Shown one piece after another: positions 11,814 through 23,244 of a DNA stretch of 64,000 nt. Position numbers and translations under genes: made by a program. The notes beneath the pieces were generated by a model. The model searched no databases, was not told where the DNA came from, and saw only the letters and a list, made by a program, of their open reading frames with translations. Source of the DNA: Aegilops tauschii subsp. strangulata (Eukaryota; Streptophyta; Magnoliopsida; Poales; Poaceae); contig NC_053040.3 in NCBI RefSeq assembly GCF_002575655.3, positions 361,272,267 through 361,336,266 on the forward strand, given 5' to 3'. How positions within the stretch are numbered: position 1 is the first letter of the stretch; each line of letters opens with the position of its first letter.

Positions 11814-14800
11814 TCAAAGAACATTCGAAGATTCTAGGATATTTAGCTCACACCGCAACTTGCTAAATCTCTTCTCATCCAAGGGCTTTGTGAAGATATT
11901 GGCTAGCTGTTCTTCAGTCTTCACATGCACAATAGAAATGTCGCCCTTCAACACATGATCGCGAAGAAAATGATGACGAATTTGAATGTGTTTTGTCTTC
12001 GAGTGCTGAACTGGGTTGTGAGCAATCTTGATGGCATTCTCATTGTCACAGAAGAGAGGCACATTCTTCACGTTGACGCCGTAGTCCTTGAGAGTCTGCT
12101 TCATCCATAGCAATTGAGCACAGCAAGAACCAGCAGCAATGTACTCAGCTTCAGCAGTAGACAGTGATACGCAGTTCTGTTTCTTCGAGGACCAACAGAC
12201 CAAAGATCGTCCGAGGAAATGACATGTACCAGATGTTGACTTGCGGTCCACACGATCACCAGCATAGTCAGAGTCAGAATATCCAATGAGATCGAAAGCT
12301 GAGCCCTTGGGGTACCATAATCCAAGTGTTGGTGTGTGAGCTAGATATCGAAGAATATGCTTCACAGCCTTATGGTGCGATTCCTTCGGTGTAGCTTGAA
12401 ATCGGGCACACATGCAAACACTAAGCATAATATCTAGCCTAGATGCACATAAATACAATAAAGAACCAATCATGGAGCGGTATACCTTTTGATCGAAGTC
12501 AATACCATTTTCATCAGTGCACATATGGCCATTTGTGGGCATCGGAATTTTGACGCCTTTGCAATCTTGCATGCCGAATTTCCTCAGTAGATCCTTGAGG
12601 TATTTCTCCTGAGATATGCATATGCCATTGCGCTGTTGATGAATTTGAAGACCTAAGAAGAATTTCAACTCTCCCATCATAGACATTTGATATTCTTCAC
12701 TCATCATATAGGCAAATTCATCACTATAACGTTGGTCAGTACAGCCAAAGATAATATCATCAACGTATATTTGGCACACAAACAATTCACCATCATAAGA
12801 TTTAGTGAAAAGAGTAGGGTCGAGTGAACCAGGTTTGAAGCCTTTCTTCATGAGGAATTCCTTCAAAGTATCATACCATACCCGAGGGGCCTGCTTGAGG
12901 CCATAGAAGGCCTTATTGAGTCTGAAGACTTTTTCAGGATGCTTTGGATCTTCAAAACCTGGGGGTTGAGCAACATATACTTCTTCCTCAAGCTTACCAT
13001 TGAGGAATGCACTTTTCACATCCATTTGATATAAAGTTATATCTTGATGGTTAGCATAAGGAAGTAATATGCGAATAGCTTCAAGTCTAGAAACAGGTGC
13101 AAAAGTTTCATCGAAATCAATTCCTTCAACCTGTGTGTAGCCTTGAGCTACAAGCCGTGCCTTATTCCTCACCACAAGGCCATTTTCATCTTGCTTGTTG
13201 CGGTAAATCCACTTCGTGCCAATGATATTGTGCTTGCGAGGATCTGGACGTTTAACCAGTTCCCAGACGTTGTTGAGTTCAAATTGATGTAATTCTTATT
13301 GCATGGCCTGAATCCACTCAGGCTCCAGAAATGCTTCATCTACCTTAGTGGGATCTGTGATAGAGACAAACGCATAGTGCCCACAAAAGTTAGATAACTG
13401 TGAAGCTTTTGAGCGTGTGAGAGGACCTGGTGCTTCAATGTCATCGATGATCTTTTCAACTTGCACTTCTTTTGCAACGTGAGGATGAGTTGGTTGTTGT
13501 CGAGGAATTTGATCAGCATTTTCTTCAGCACCATTTTCTTCAGCATTTTCATCAGGTGTATTAGCTCGACGTTCTTCACGTTCTGGAATGAATTCTTCAG
13601 CAGATTCTTCGGTAGGAATGACATCCTCAGTAGCCTTGAACTTGATAGCTTCCTTAGGTGTTGGTTCATCTATCACAGAGGGTAGGTGCTCTCTTTGCGA
13701 GCCATTAGTTTCATCGAACCGCACATCTACAGTTTCAACAACCTTGTGAATAAGGTTGTTGAAGACTCTGTAGGTGTGCGAGTCCTTTCCGTAACCAAGC
13801 ATAAAACCTTCATGTGCTTTCGGTGCAAATTTAGCATTGTGATGAGGATCTCTAATCTAACATTTAGCACCGAAGACTTTGAAATAACTCACATTGGGTT
13901 TCTTGTCAGTGAGGAGTTCATAGGTAGTCTTCTTGAAGAATTTGTGAAGATATACCCTGTTGATGATGTGGCACGCAGTATAAATTGCCTCAATCCAGAA
14001 GTGACGAGGCGTCTTGTACTCATCAAGCATAGTGCGAGCCATCTCAACAAGAGTTCTATTCTTGCGCTCCACGGCGCCATTCTGCTGAGGAGTATAAGGA
14101 GCAGATAACTCATGAGTAATACCAAGTTCATCAAGATAGTCATCAAGACCAGAATTCTTGAACTCAGTTCCATTGTCACTTCTGATGTGCTTGATCTTCA
14201 CACCAAAGTTGGTTGAAGCCCTCAAGGAAAATCGTTTGAAGACTTCCTGCACTTCATGTTTGTAAGTAACAATGTGTACCCATGTGTATCGAGAGTAATC
14301 ATCAACAATAACAAAGCCATAGAGAGATGCGTCATTTGTGACTGCTGAGTAATGGTTAGGACCGAAGAGATCCATATGAAGCAATTCAAATGGTCGAGTA
14401 GTGGTCATGATAGTCTTCGCTGGATGCTTAGCCTTGGTCATCTTTCCAGCTTCACAAGCTCCACACAAGTGATCCTTGAGGAATTTGACATTCTCAATGC
14501 GAATGACATGCTTCTTCTTCCCAAGCGTGTGCAAATTCCTCATGCCTGCATGACCAAGTCGTCGATGACATAGCCAGCCTTCTGAAGCTTTTGCAAGTAG
14601 GCAGCTGGTTGCGGTCCTGTAGAGAAATCAACAATATACAAGTCTCCTCTCCTAAAGCCTTCGAAGACTTTGGAATTGTCAGCTTCCATAACCATAACAC
14701 AATGATACTTGCCAAAGAGAACAACCATATCAAGTTCACAAAGCATTGAGACAGACATGAGGTTGTATCCTAAGGACTCGACAAGCATGACTTTGTCCAT

Positions 14801-14985
14801 GTGTCGATCCTTTCTGATCGCAACCTTACCTAGACCCAGTACCTGACTTTTGCCTTTGTCAGCGAAGATGATATGCTTCGGATGGGATGGTGATAAGGGA
14901 GCGTCCATCAATAGATCTTGTCACCAGTCATGTGATTTGTACATCCACTATCGAGGACCCACTCAGTGGCTTTGGGTTGATCATC
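11814..14985 (-). pseudogene. pol: Element E pol: protease, integrase, reverse transcriptase, RNase H
   Basis: Protease starts with WVLDSGCTNH (catalytic Asp kept) but a 1-bp deletion near 14910 shifts the frame. A 4-bp deletion near 14612 shifts it again before the integrase zinc-binding part (HRRLGHAG and CGACEAGK). The integrase core shows HMDLFGP, SDNGTEF and NGAVERKN, the D,D-35-E triad. A TAG at 13857 and a TAA at 13296 interrupt the frame. The last 453 codons are open and hold reverse transcriptase ([19 protein letters not shown]) and RNase H ([25 protein letters not shown]). It would make and integrate cDNA. Same order in C and D. Non-functional through two frameshifts and two stops. 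Confidence 0.93.
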
Positions 14986-15159
14986 CTGCAGATGAATTAG
15001 TGCGACTTACGAACTTCATATACTTCATCAGTGAAGAATATGACATCACAATTCATCAGACCAATTTCATCAAGCAATGCAACAGTTAGAACAGTATGAG
15101 GACGTGAGAAATGAAAGTTCATTTCTTCATGATTAGCCTGCGTCCTTTCAGGCACTTTT

Positions 15160-15207
15160 CAGGTCTCCAGCAAATTCTTCAGACATTAAAGTACGTCTGG
15201 AGACCTG
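15160..15207 (-). other. Gag-pol spacer hairpin, element E
   Basis: A perfect 11-bp inverted repeat, CAGGTCTCCAG and CTGGAGACCTG, lies about 17 bases after the gag stop. It is conserved without a mismatch in all four copies in the window. Confidence 0.8.
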
Positions 15208-15221
15208 ACCCGCATAAAAGA

Positions 15222-16966
15222 TTAGTTGTTTTCCTTCACCACCCACATCTGAAGGGGTGGCAAAGAGTTCATCACTCTGTGAGCTCCATACGAGAAAGGT
15301 GGCATAGAAGCCAATCCATTTCGTTTCACATAAGAGGAGTTAGGGTAAGCATATGAATAAGCAGAGAAATTCTTCGAGGACTTATGAACATAATGATTAG
15401 AAGAATAATGCTCATATTCATAGCCCTTATCTCTTCCTTTCGAAACAGAGTTGTTAGCACGATGATGTTCATATGAGGACTTTGATCCTTTTGAGGAATA
15501 TGATCCACGAGAGGAATTCGATCCGTATGAGGACTTGGATCCATATGAAGAATTTGGTCCATATGAAGAATTTGATCTAGGGTTCCTATTCTTCACAGGT
15601 GGTGTCATGAGGACATTCACCTGAAGACTTTCAAGGCACCTTTTGGGAACCCAGATTTTCTTCATAGGAGAACCGTTCCTGCAGTTAGTGGCAACATATC
15701 TAGCAAATACTTCACCATTCTATTTTTAAACAGTTTATAGTTGGAGTCAAATGACTCATCAGAAGAATGAGAAGATTCACATGTAAAGCCAGATAAATTA
15801 GATGGATCTACTAGAGGTCCCTTTGCAGCAACCCATGAGGTTTTGGGGTACTTCTCAGGCTTCCAATATGTACCATTAGCATTGAGTTTCCTCTCAAAGG
15901 CAATACCCTCTTTCCTAGGGTTCCTGTTGAGGATCTGCTTTTTAAGCACATCACAAAGAGTTTGATGCCCTTTGAGGCTTTTGTACATGCCTGTCATGTA
16001 CAACTCCTTCAGCCCAGCATCGTCAGTGATACTAGCAATGTCCTCAGATGAGGAATTAGTGATAGCAGAGACAGTTGAAGAATTTGTAGCATTAGAAGCA
16101 TTTGAACATTCAGGTGAAGAATTAGCAGATTCATGTTCAATGCATTTCAAACATGGAGGAACAAATTCTTCCTGAGCAGCGCTGATTTGTTGAGCAAGTA
16201 ATGAATCGCGCTCCTTCTGAAGATCTTCATAACTCACTCTTAGCTTCTCAAGATCTTGCTTTCTTTGAAGAAATTCATAAGAAAGCTTCTCATGATCAGA
16301 TAAGAGAGTGTTATGTTGATCTTGAAGGGTGTCATACTTAGTATGAAGTCTCTGAAGACTTTCAACCAATGCTTTTGACTGATCCATTTCTTCAACCAAC
16401 ATATCATCGCTCTTATTTAGCATGTATTGAAATTTTTCCAAAGCTCTTTGTTGTTTAGTGGCAAGGGAAGCAAGTTTGACATAGCTGGGTCCAAATTCAT
16501 CACCAGATTCATCATCACTTGACTCGGATAGGTAGCATTCAGTTACCTCAGTACTTTTTGCCATAAGGCATGATGAAGAGGATGATGATTCTGGTTCGAA
16601 TGTCATTGCTTTGAGAGATTCCTTGAAGTCCTCAAACCAAGGATCATGACAGGTTCGATAACCTTCATAGACCTTAGAGAGACGGTCCCACATAAGCTTC
16701 GCATGATTGAGATGCATGATGTTCCTGAAATGATTTTGAGACAGACAGGAGCAGATGACGTCCTTCGCCATGAGGTTGAGAAGAGTGTACTTGTGAATGT
16801 CATCAGCTTCCGCCGTCTTGCACAAATCGGTAAGACCAATCTCAGTGACGGTCCACAGTTCGCTGTTCATCGCCATGAGGCGCTTCTTCATCATGGCCTT
16901 CCACTTGGGATACTCGTGACCGTCAAAGATGGGGCATGTCACTTTCTTCATACCTGCGGTCGACAT
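15222..16966 (-). pseudogene. gag: Element E gag, short type without zinc knuckle
   Basis: It starts at MSTAGMKKVTC and has the N-terminal copia gag domains (FDGHEYPKWKAMMKKRL, then AKLMWDRLSKVYEG; DUF4219/UBN2-like). It then jumps to an acidic segment (ESSDDESGDEF), a long coiled coil (LSYEFLQRKQDLEKLRVSYE) and a Ser/Tyr-rich tail ending at a stop in VVKENN. Compared with the gag of C, about 270 residues including the CCHC zinc knuckle are absent, and the first 130 residues are of a different type. A 1-bp deletion near 15725 shifts the frame. Gag would form the particle and, in the full type, bind RNA. Confidence 0.85.
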
Positions 16967-17019
16967 AACTAAAACTCCAGGCGGTTAAACCAAAATCACA
17001 TAGAACAAGGGAGTACCTT

Positions 17020-17031
17020 GCTCTGATACTA
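17020..17031 (-). other. Primer binding site, initiator-Met type, element E
   Basis: The minus strand reads TAGTATCAGAGC, one change from TGGTATCAGAGC, the complement of the initiator tRNA-Met 3' end, directly inside the 5' LTR. Confidence 0.85.
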
Positions 17032-17033
17032 AT

Positions 17034-18506
17034 TTAAAGTGCATTATATCGACTAGAGGGGGGTGAATAGGCGATTTTTATGAATTCTTCACTGAGGAAT
17101 TCGCCAGTGAGAAATTCCTTAGTGAAGAACTACTTGCAGCGGAATAAGTAATCAAAAGTATGCATAGCAGAACACAAGCATGGTCATCATGTTGAAATGA
17201 AGACAAGCACAGAGTACAGAAAGCGTAAACACAGGATAACACAGGATGAAGACAAACAGACTGAAGAAATTGAACTGAGGAAATTGAGAAAGTCTTCAGT
17301 CAAAGTCTTCAAACACAGATATGAACAAGTGTAGAACACAGTTATGAGGAAATGAAAGAGTTGAGGAAATAGAACCAGTTGGCTTGGGGAAGACATTGAT
17401 TTGGTAGACCAGTTCCAACTGCTGTCTCAGTTGTACATCTGGTTGGAGCGGCTAGGTATTTAAACTTGAGGACACACAGTCCCGGACACACAGTCCTCAC
17501 CGTATTCTCCTTGAGCTAAGGTCACACAGACCTCGCCCAATCACTCATGGTAAGTCTTCAGGTGACTTCCGAACCTTCACAAACTCGGTCACTCGGTGAT
17601 CCACAATTCCTCTTGGATGCTCTAGACCATGACGCCTAACCGTCTGGAAGAAGCACAGTCTTCAAAGGTAACAAGCGTCGGATCCACACAGGATCAATCT
17701 CTTCAGTGATGCTCAATCACTTTGGGTTTGTAGGTGTTTGGGTTTCGGTTTTCCTCACTTGATGATTTTCGCTCAAAGTCCTCGGAGGATGGGATGCTCT
17801 CAAATGACAAGTGTCAGTTTCTCTCGGAGCAGCCAACCAGCTAGTGGTTCTAGGGGGCGGCTATTTATAGCCTAGGGAGCAGCCTGGCATGATAAGACAT
17901 AAATGCCCTTCAATGATATGACCGTTAGGTGGATAAGATATTTTGGGACAGCCAGCGCGTAGCACAGCAACGGTCAGAAATTTGAGTATCAAATTCCTCA
18001 GGGCTATCATCTTCCTCACTGTGTAGGAAATTCGCACTGGCGAATTCCTAACTCCTCAGTCAGAACAAATTCCTCAGAGACCAGAAGAACTTCGTCTCTG
18101 TCACTGAAGAATATGACTGAACTGTATGAGATTTCCAATGGCTTCACTCGAAGGGATTGGTAGGTGTAGGATTTTGAGTTAAGCATCACATGGAAATTTT
18201 TCCTTAGTATTTCCTCGACCCCCTTTAATAGTAGGTGTTTCCTATGACTCAAGAAAGAGAAAATGAAACTACGAAAACAAAAGTCTTCACGAAGTCTTCA
18301 AGGTCACACCAATTTCTTCACTTTCAAAGTCTTCAGAAATCCAAAGTCTTCAGTCGAAGAACTTCATTTTTTGGGGTCGACTTTCTCTGTAAATATCAAA
18401 CTCCTCATAGACTTATAGACCTGTGTACACTCATAAACACATTAGTCCCTTAACCTATAAGTCTTCAATACACCAAAATCTCTAAGGGGCACTAGATGCA
18501 CTTACA
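17034..18506 (-). repeat. Element E 5' LTR
   Basis: On the minus strand it starts TGTAAGTGCATC and ends near GCACTTTAA (the terminal CA is mutated to AA). Length is 1,473 bp; a deletion of about 27 bp near 18290 relative to the partner explains most of the size difference. TATA box (CTATAAATAG, minus strand) at 17861-17870. This is the promoter LTR of the element. Confidence 0.92.
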
Positions 18507-18511
18507 CTACT
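18507..18511. repeat. Target site duplication (right) of element E, CTACT
   Basis: Identical to 4823-4827, immediately after the element end ACTTACA. Confidence 0.95.
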
Positions 18512-18900
18512 GAAATATCTTTGCAAATGGCCGATAAATTAACTGCTATACGTGTCGGTATTTGTGAGGATGTGCCTGTTGTGGTTGCAAACGTTACTAT
18601 TTTAACGGCATTGTTATTCTTGATATTCCCGAGGACGATAGTATGTCAATTATCCTTGGTAGACCCTTTTTGAATACTGCAGGGGCTGTTATTGATTGCA
18701 ACAAAGGCAATGTCACTTTTCATGTTAATGGTAATGAGCATACGATACACTTTCCGAGGAACCTCAAGTCCACAGTATCAATTCTATTGGAAAAACTTCA
18801 TCGATTATTATTGGAGGTTTTGAATTTCCTCTTCCTACTTTCAAGAAGAAATATGATATTCATATTGTTGGGGACATACATATCCCCGTTGAGGTAACCT
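18512..18900 (+). pseudogene. Athila protease, C-terminal part
   Basis: The protease frame left at 4827 resumes here (SLQMADKLTAIRVG). A frameshift occurs near 18600-18640, then the typical protease end reads MSIILGRPFLNTAGAVIDC and KGNVTFHVNG. The remainder of the domain fades into frame-broken sequence near 18900. No RT follows, so the usual gag-pol polyprotein is cut short by an internal deletion that predates or accompanied amplification of the family. Confidence 0.8.
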
Positions 18901-19592
18901 AGTGTTATTTCGAAAATTCTCCGGTTCATGCGATTCTGAAAGAGTTTGTTAACAAGACTTGATCAACCTTGTTAGTGGATTCCTTTAGATGAGCATGAGA
19001 TGGATGAAGTTAGAAAGCACAACTCTCTGTATCCTCCTTTTACTTTCTGTTATTTAGATTAAACAAAGAAAATTAGTATTTTCTGTCTGTTTTCTGAATT
19101 ATCCTTGCAATAAAAATACCCCAAAAAAAAGTTCTCCAAATGTCCTGAAAATGAAAGATGATTTTTTGTAGAATATTTAAGAATATCTGGCACTGAGAAC
19201 TCACCAGAGGGGGCCACCACCTGGCCACGAGGGTCCAGGGAGTCACCTGAAGACTTCCAGCTCAAACCCGTGTTCTAGCTCATCTTGTTGCCATTTTCGA
19301 TCTCCTTGCTCAAAGCTCCATTCACAAAACTGTTTTGGGTGATTGTTCTTTGGTATGTGACTCCTCCAATGGTCCAATTAGTTTTTCTTCTAGTGCTTTA
19401 TTTATTGCAAATTTTTGCTGCTTAGGTGACCCTGTTCTTGAGCTTGCATGTCAAATTTATATGGTCCCAAGTAGTTCTAATTCATGATATAGTCCCTAGG
19501 CACTTGTGGTAGTAGTTGCTATCAATCTTGTTGAGTTTGGTTCACTTTTATTTTGAGTCACTAAAAATTTCAAAAAAAACAGAGGAAGAAAA
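18901..19592 (+). other. Athila internal non-coding stretch in place of pol
   Basis: About 690 bases with no supported gene. It contains poly-A rich runs (CCCCAAAAAAAAG near 19120) and a short GC-rich segment (GGGGGCCACCACCTGGCC near 19210) resembling the composition of the LTR. No reverse transcriptase or integrase motif is visible in any frame. Confidence 0.6.
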
Positions 19593-20756
19593 ATGTTTAG
19601 GAAAATGTACCAAGGTGGTTCCTCAAGGAAGCAAGCACCAAGGCTCGCGATACGTGAGCCAGACAATGAACTACCAAGGGAAGCTCAAGTGCGGCCTTGT
19701 GAATGGCCGTCAGAGGAGTTTATGGTTGGAGCAGGTTTCAAGGATGAATTTGACGCGACTGTGCGTAATGCTGATCTTGAGGGCTTCGTGTCAGATAAGT
19801 GCCCGCAATACTACTACCTTACTGATTCCTTTGTGAGAAGGTTTAAATTTACATCCTCACGCAATTCTCACACTGTTCTATTTGATCTCTATGATAAATC
19901 ATATACCATGGACCTAGAAGATTTTAATACTGCTTGTATACTCCCGCAGTGGGGCAATGTTAGTGAGCCTCGCAAATCTGAATATATAGACTTTCTTGCT
20001 AGTATCAATGTGGGGGAATCTAGAGAAATCACACAAGCTACCATAGGGAGCATTCACTTTCCTTCCATACATTATTTTGCTCTCTTTATAGGTAGATGCA
20101 TTAACGGTAAGGAGGAGGCATGTCACATGTGCGTTCCCGATCTTAGTGTTCTCAAGAGTGCTGTATTAGGAGATAAACAATATAACTTGGGGGCTATTGT
20201 TGCACGAAGGTTGCATCATAACAATATTAGTGGAGATTTGTTTGGTGGAATTTATGCAACTCGTGTAGCTAATTATCTTGATGTACCCATACATGAAAAT
20301 GATATGGAGTTACCTCCTGCTTATTTAGATTATAATGCTATGGTTCGCCATCAGTTTGTTGAGAGGAATGAACAGTCCCTCCAGTACTGACTAATCTTTG
20401 ACAGACGTTGCAGTGTCCATGTTGCTCTCCCTGCTCCTACTTTCTTTGACTTTCAGGCAAAAAGGAGATATGTTATAACGAGGGAGGAGGCGAACAAGTA
20501 CGAGAGGAGGACGGGGGCAACTCGCCTCCAAGCTGCAGCTCATCAGGCAGTAGCTGCTGCATCTCAGTACGACCCCAGCTACAACTTTGGATATCCGCCA
20601 GGCCAGCCGTGGCCCTACACCAACTTAGGCCAAAAGCCTAAGCTTGGGGGAGTACGTATTTCTCACCGAAATTACATTCATGTTCACACTCATGCCAGTT
20701 GTCGGTGCTCATACTTTTTCATTGTACTATCCATGCTAGTTTATTTTCTTTTCTAA
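19593..20756 (+). pseudogene. ATHILA ORF protein (one in-frame stop)
   Basis: Begins MFRKMYQGGSSRKQ and resembles the Arabidopsis retrotransposon ORF-1 (ATHILA) family, whose role is not established; some authors treat it as envelope-like. Visible blocks: YYYLTDSFVRRFKF, LYDKSYTMDLEDFNTAC, ITQATIGSIHFPSIHYFALF and IVARRLHHNNISGDLFGGIY. A TGA at 20388 interrupts it after 265 codons. The same frame then continues (FDRRCSVHVALPAPTFF, REEANKYERR) to a TAA at 20754. The simplest reading is a single Trp codon turned into TGA. No transmembrane segment is obvious. Confidence 0.8.
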
Positions 20757-21505
20757 GCTTCTTCTTGTGTGTTTGAAAAACCTTAAGAAAAACCAAAAAA
20801 AATTAGTTATAGTTTTTAGCTAGTTTACTTTTCACGCCTGTAGTAGTAATAATGAAATGAAAACCCAAAAAGATTTCTCGTTCTTGTTGGGAGCTTTCCC
20901 GTGTAAATAGTTTTATTTCCTTTCTTTTCTTTGGGGGTCAAGAGGAGAAGACCATGATGAAAATGTTGAGTAGCTCTCATATGCATTATTGTTGATTTAA
21001 CCAAAGAGCCCGTATTACCGTGTCTTCTCCCTTTAATTAAATGCTTGCAGATTCCAGCTTAGTCCAATGCACGTGCACTATTATTATTATCCACACCATT
21101 CGGTCGTGCAAGTGAAAGGCAATAATGACGATATATGATGGACTGATTGAGATGAGAGAAGCTGGTATGAACTCGACCTATCTTGTTTTTGTAAATATGA
21201 TTAGTTCATCGTTCCTGATTCAGCCTATTATGAATGAAACATGTTTGCAATGACAATTAGAGATTATAGTTGCTCATGCCATGCTTAATTTGCTAGGAGT
21301 TTATAATGGGTTACCTTGCGTGCCAACATGATATTAAAATGGTTGTGATGTGGTATGATAGGGTGGTATCCTCCCTTGAACGATTCGAGTGGCTTGACAT
21401 GGCACATGTTCATGCATGTAGTTGAAACAAAATCAACATAGCCTCCACGATATTTATGTTCATGGTGAATTATATCCTACTCATGCTTGCACTCAGTGTT
21501 GATCA
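20757..21505 (+). other. Athila 3' non-coding region, deleted into the LTR
   Basis: No gene seen. A purine-rich GCTTGGGGGAGTACG lies just upstream (near 20645), inside the end of the preceding ORF. The region ends abruptly at 21505, where it joins LTR position 1590-equivalent sequence, so the final polypurine tract and first part of the 3' LTR are lost. Confidence 0.65.
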
Positions 21506-22321
21506 AGTTAGTTTCGTTAGGGTTTGATCCCTAGTATCCACTATGTTCTGAGATTGATGTTGCTATGACTTTGCTATGCTTAATGCTTGTCACTAGGGCC
21601 GAGTGCCATGATTTCAGATCTGAACCTATTATGTTTTCATGAATATATGTGAGTTCTTGATCCTATCTTGCAAGTCTATAGTCACCTACTATGTGTTATG
21701 ATCCGGCAACCCCGAAGTGACAATAATCGGGACCACTCCCGATGATGACCGTAGTTTGAGGAGTTCATGTATTCACTAAGTGTTAATGCTTTGGTCCGGT
21801 ACTCTATTAAAGGAGGCCTTAATATCCCTTAGTTTCCAATAGGACCCCGCTGCTACGGGAGGGTAGGACAAAAGATGTCATGCAAGTTCTTTTCCATAAG
21901 CACATACGACTATATTCGGAATACATGCCTACATTACATTATTGAACTGGAGCTAGTTCTGTGTCACCCTATGTTATAACTGTTGCATGAGAAATCGCAG
22001 CCGACATAATTATCCATCACTGATCCAATGCCTACGAGCTTTTCACATATTGATCTTTGCTTAGTTACTTTTCCGTTGCCACTGTTACAATTACTACAAA
22101 ACTGTTACTGTTACTTTTGCCACCGTTACCATTACTTCCATACTAGTTTGCTACTAAATACTTTGCTGCAGATATTAAGTTTTCTAGGTGTGGTTGAATT
22201 GACAACTCAACTGCTAATACTTGAGAATATTCTTTGGCTCCCGTTGTGCCGAATCAATAAATTTGGGTTGAATACTCTATCCTCGAAAACTGTTGCGATC
22301 CCCTATACTTGTGGGTTATCA
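21506..22321 (+). repeat. Athila 3' LTR, 5'-truncated
   Basis: Aligns with 1590-2407 of the 5' LTR from AGTTAGTTT to GGGTTATCA. The first 584 bp of LTR are missing. The 3' end is intact and followed by the target duplication. Confidence 0.9.
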
Positions 22322-22326
22322 CTCTT
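22322..22326. repeat. Target site duplication (right) of the Athila element, CTCTT
   Basis: Partner of CACTT at 1001-1005 with one A to T difference. Confidence 0.75.
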
Positions 22327-22753
22327 CTCGAAGATGAGTGCCCGGCTTGTCTGGCTCGGAAATCCGAACATAGTTTGTTTTTAGCGTAGGAGGAGCGGTA
22401 TCCTCGACTTGTTCTTCCACGACAGCCACCAGGTGTGTGACAGGTGGAGACCTGATTTCCCTCTGATCGGGTTTAAGCCCCATCATATCGTAATCTACTG
22501 TGACCCCTAGGGCGGCGATGCGATCTAGCAATTCGTTTAAAGACGAGATATCTGCCGTATCCATCTTATCGACGCTTTTGGGGTTGATGCAGAGATGATT
22601 TTTGGTAATCCGGGGGGTCGCCCTGGGCTTAACGGGTGGGCGGGCGCCTATGGTGAAACTGCCGATGTGGAGGGTTGACCAGGAGCTAGGGCCCTTCCAT
22701 AGGTGATTTTGTCGTTGACGACAAGGTGAGCCATCGATCCTTCTGTCGACCAC
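22327..22753 (-). pseudogene. Gypsy gag, N-terminal part (continues at 1003)
   Basis: The minus strand carries the start of the base-layer gypsy gag: SLNELLDRIAALGVTVDYDM, then VEEQVEDTAPP and RISEPDKPGTHL. The frame continues across the Athila target site into 1003. An alternative upstream frame reads MAHLVVNDKITYG and may be the original start; it shifts near 22650. Together with the LTR to the right this fixes the orientation of the oldest element in the left half. Confidence 0.7.
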
Positions 22754-22762
22754 ACAGAGGAA

Positions 22763-22781
22763 CTCTCAATGAAAGCACCAA
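22763..22781 (-). other. Candidate primer binding site of the gypsy element
   Basis: The minus strand reads TTGGTGCTTTCATTGAGAG a few bases inside the LTR end, the expected position. I cannot name the tRNA with confidence. Confidence 0.4.
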
Positions 22782-22787
22782 TGTCGC

Positions 22788-23240
22788 TGTCAAAACCGGC
22801 GGATCTCGGGTAGGGGGTCCCGAAGTGTGCATCTGAGGATCGAAGGTAACAGGAGACAGGGACACGATGTTTACCCAGGTTCGGGCCCTCTTAATGGAGG
22901 TAATAGCCTACTTCTTGCTTGATTGACTTTGGTAAGTATAGGGGTTACAAGAGTTGATCTACCTCAAGATCGTAATGGCTAAACCCTAGATGTCTAGCCT
23001 GTATGATTCTGATTGCCTCTATGGACTAAACCCTCCGGCTTATATAGACACCGGAGGGGACTAGGGTTGTACAGAGTCAGTTTATAGAGAAAGGAATCTT
23101 CACATCCGAACGCCAAACTTGCCATCCACGCAAAGGAGAGTCCCATTCAGACATGGGGGAAGGCCTTCTATGTTGTATCTTCACAACCCATCAGTCCGGC
23201 CCATGTCACATAGCCCGGACGCCCGAGGACCCCCTTCTGA
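22788..23240 (-). repeat. Gypsy 5' LTR, truncated at its outer end
   Basis: On the minus strand it ends GGTTTTGACA next to the primer site and contains a TATA-like CTATATAAG near 23037-23046. Opposite, it runs to GGGGGTCCTCGGGCGTCC near 23225-23240, where Sirevirus gag sequence begins. By recollection of Fatima-type LTRs only about 20 bp of the outer end is missing, so the junction with element A cut the LTR near its tip. Confidence 0.7.
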
Positions 23241-23244
23241 GTTG

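Larger units (their letters stand above)
4828..18506 (-). mobile_element. Element E: complete Sirevirus-lineage copia retrotransposon (SIRE/Maximus type)
   Basis: This 13,679-bp element has two LTRs, an iMet-type primer site, gag, pol in copia order (protease, integrase, reverse transcriptase, RNase H) and a third ORF after pol, all on the minus strand. Perfect CTACT duplications flank it. The Sirevirus assignment rests on the RT block [12 protein letters not shown], the third ORF, the long LTRs and several polypurine tracts near the 3' end. Family level (Maximus) is by recollection of LTR start and size. All three ORFs carry stops or frameshifts. By eye, the first 180 bp of the two LTRs differ at roughly seven positions plus indels, so the insertion is not recent. 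Confidence 0.92.
1006..22321 (+). mobile_element. Athila-type gypsy LTR retrotransposon without pol, carrying a nested Sirevirus
   Basis: The element starts with TGATATGTCTCC and ends with GGGTTATCA, flanked by CACTT/CTCTT. Order: 5' LTR (1006-2407), tRNA-Asp-type primer site, gag-protease (2486-4827, continued at 18512), a non-coding stretch, the ATHILA ORF (19593-20756), a 3' non-coding region and a 5'-truncated 3' LTR (21506-22321). I find no reverse transcriptase, RNase H or integrase in its own sequence. About 7.6 kb belongs to the element after removing element E. Lack of pol means it needed proteins from a relative. This is typical of several Triticeae Athila families (Sabrina or WHAM type by recollection); the exact family is not settled. 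Confidence 0.85.

Noticed and set aside
22788..23240. Solo LTR of the gypsy element
   Set aside because: Primer-site region and gag follow directly on the minus strand, so it is the 5' LTR of an element with an internal part, not a solo LTR.
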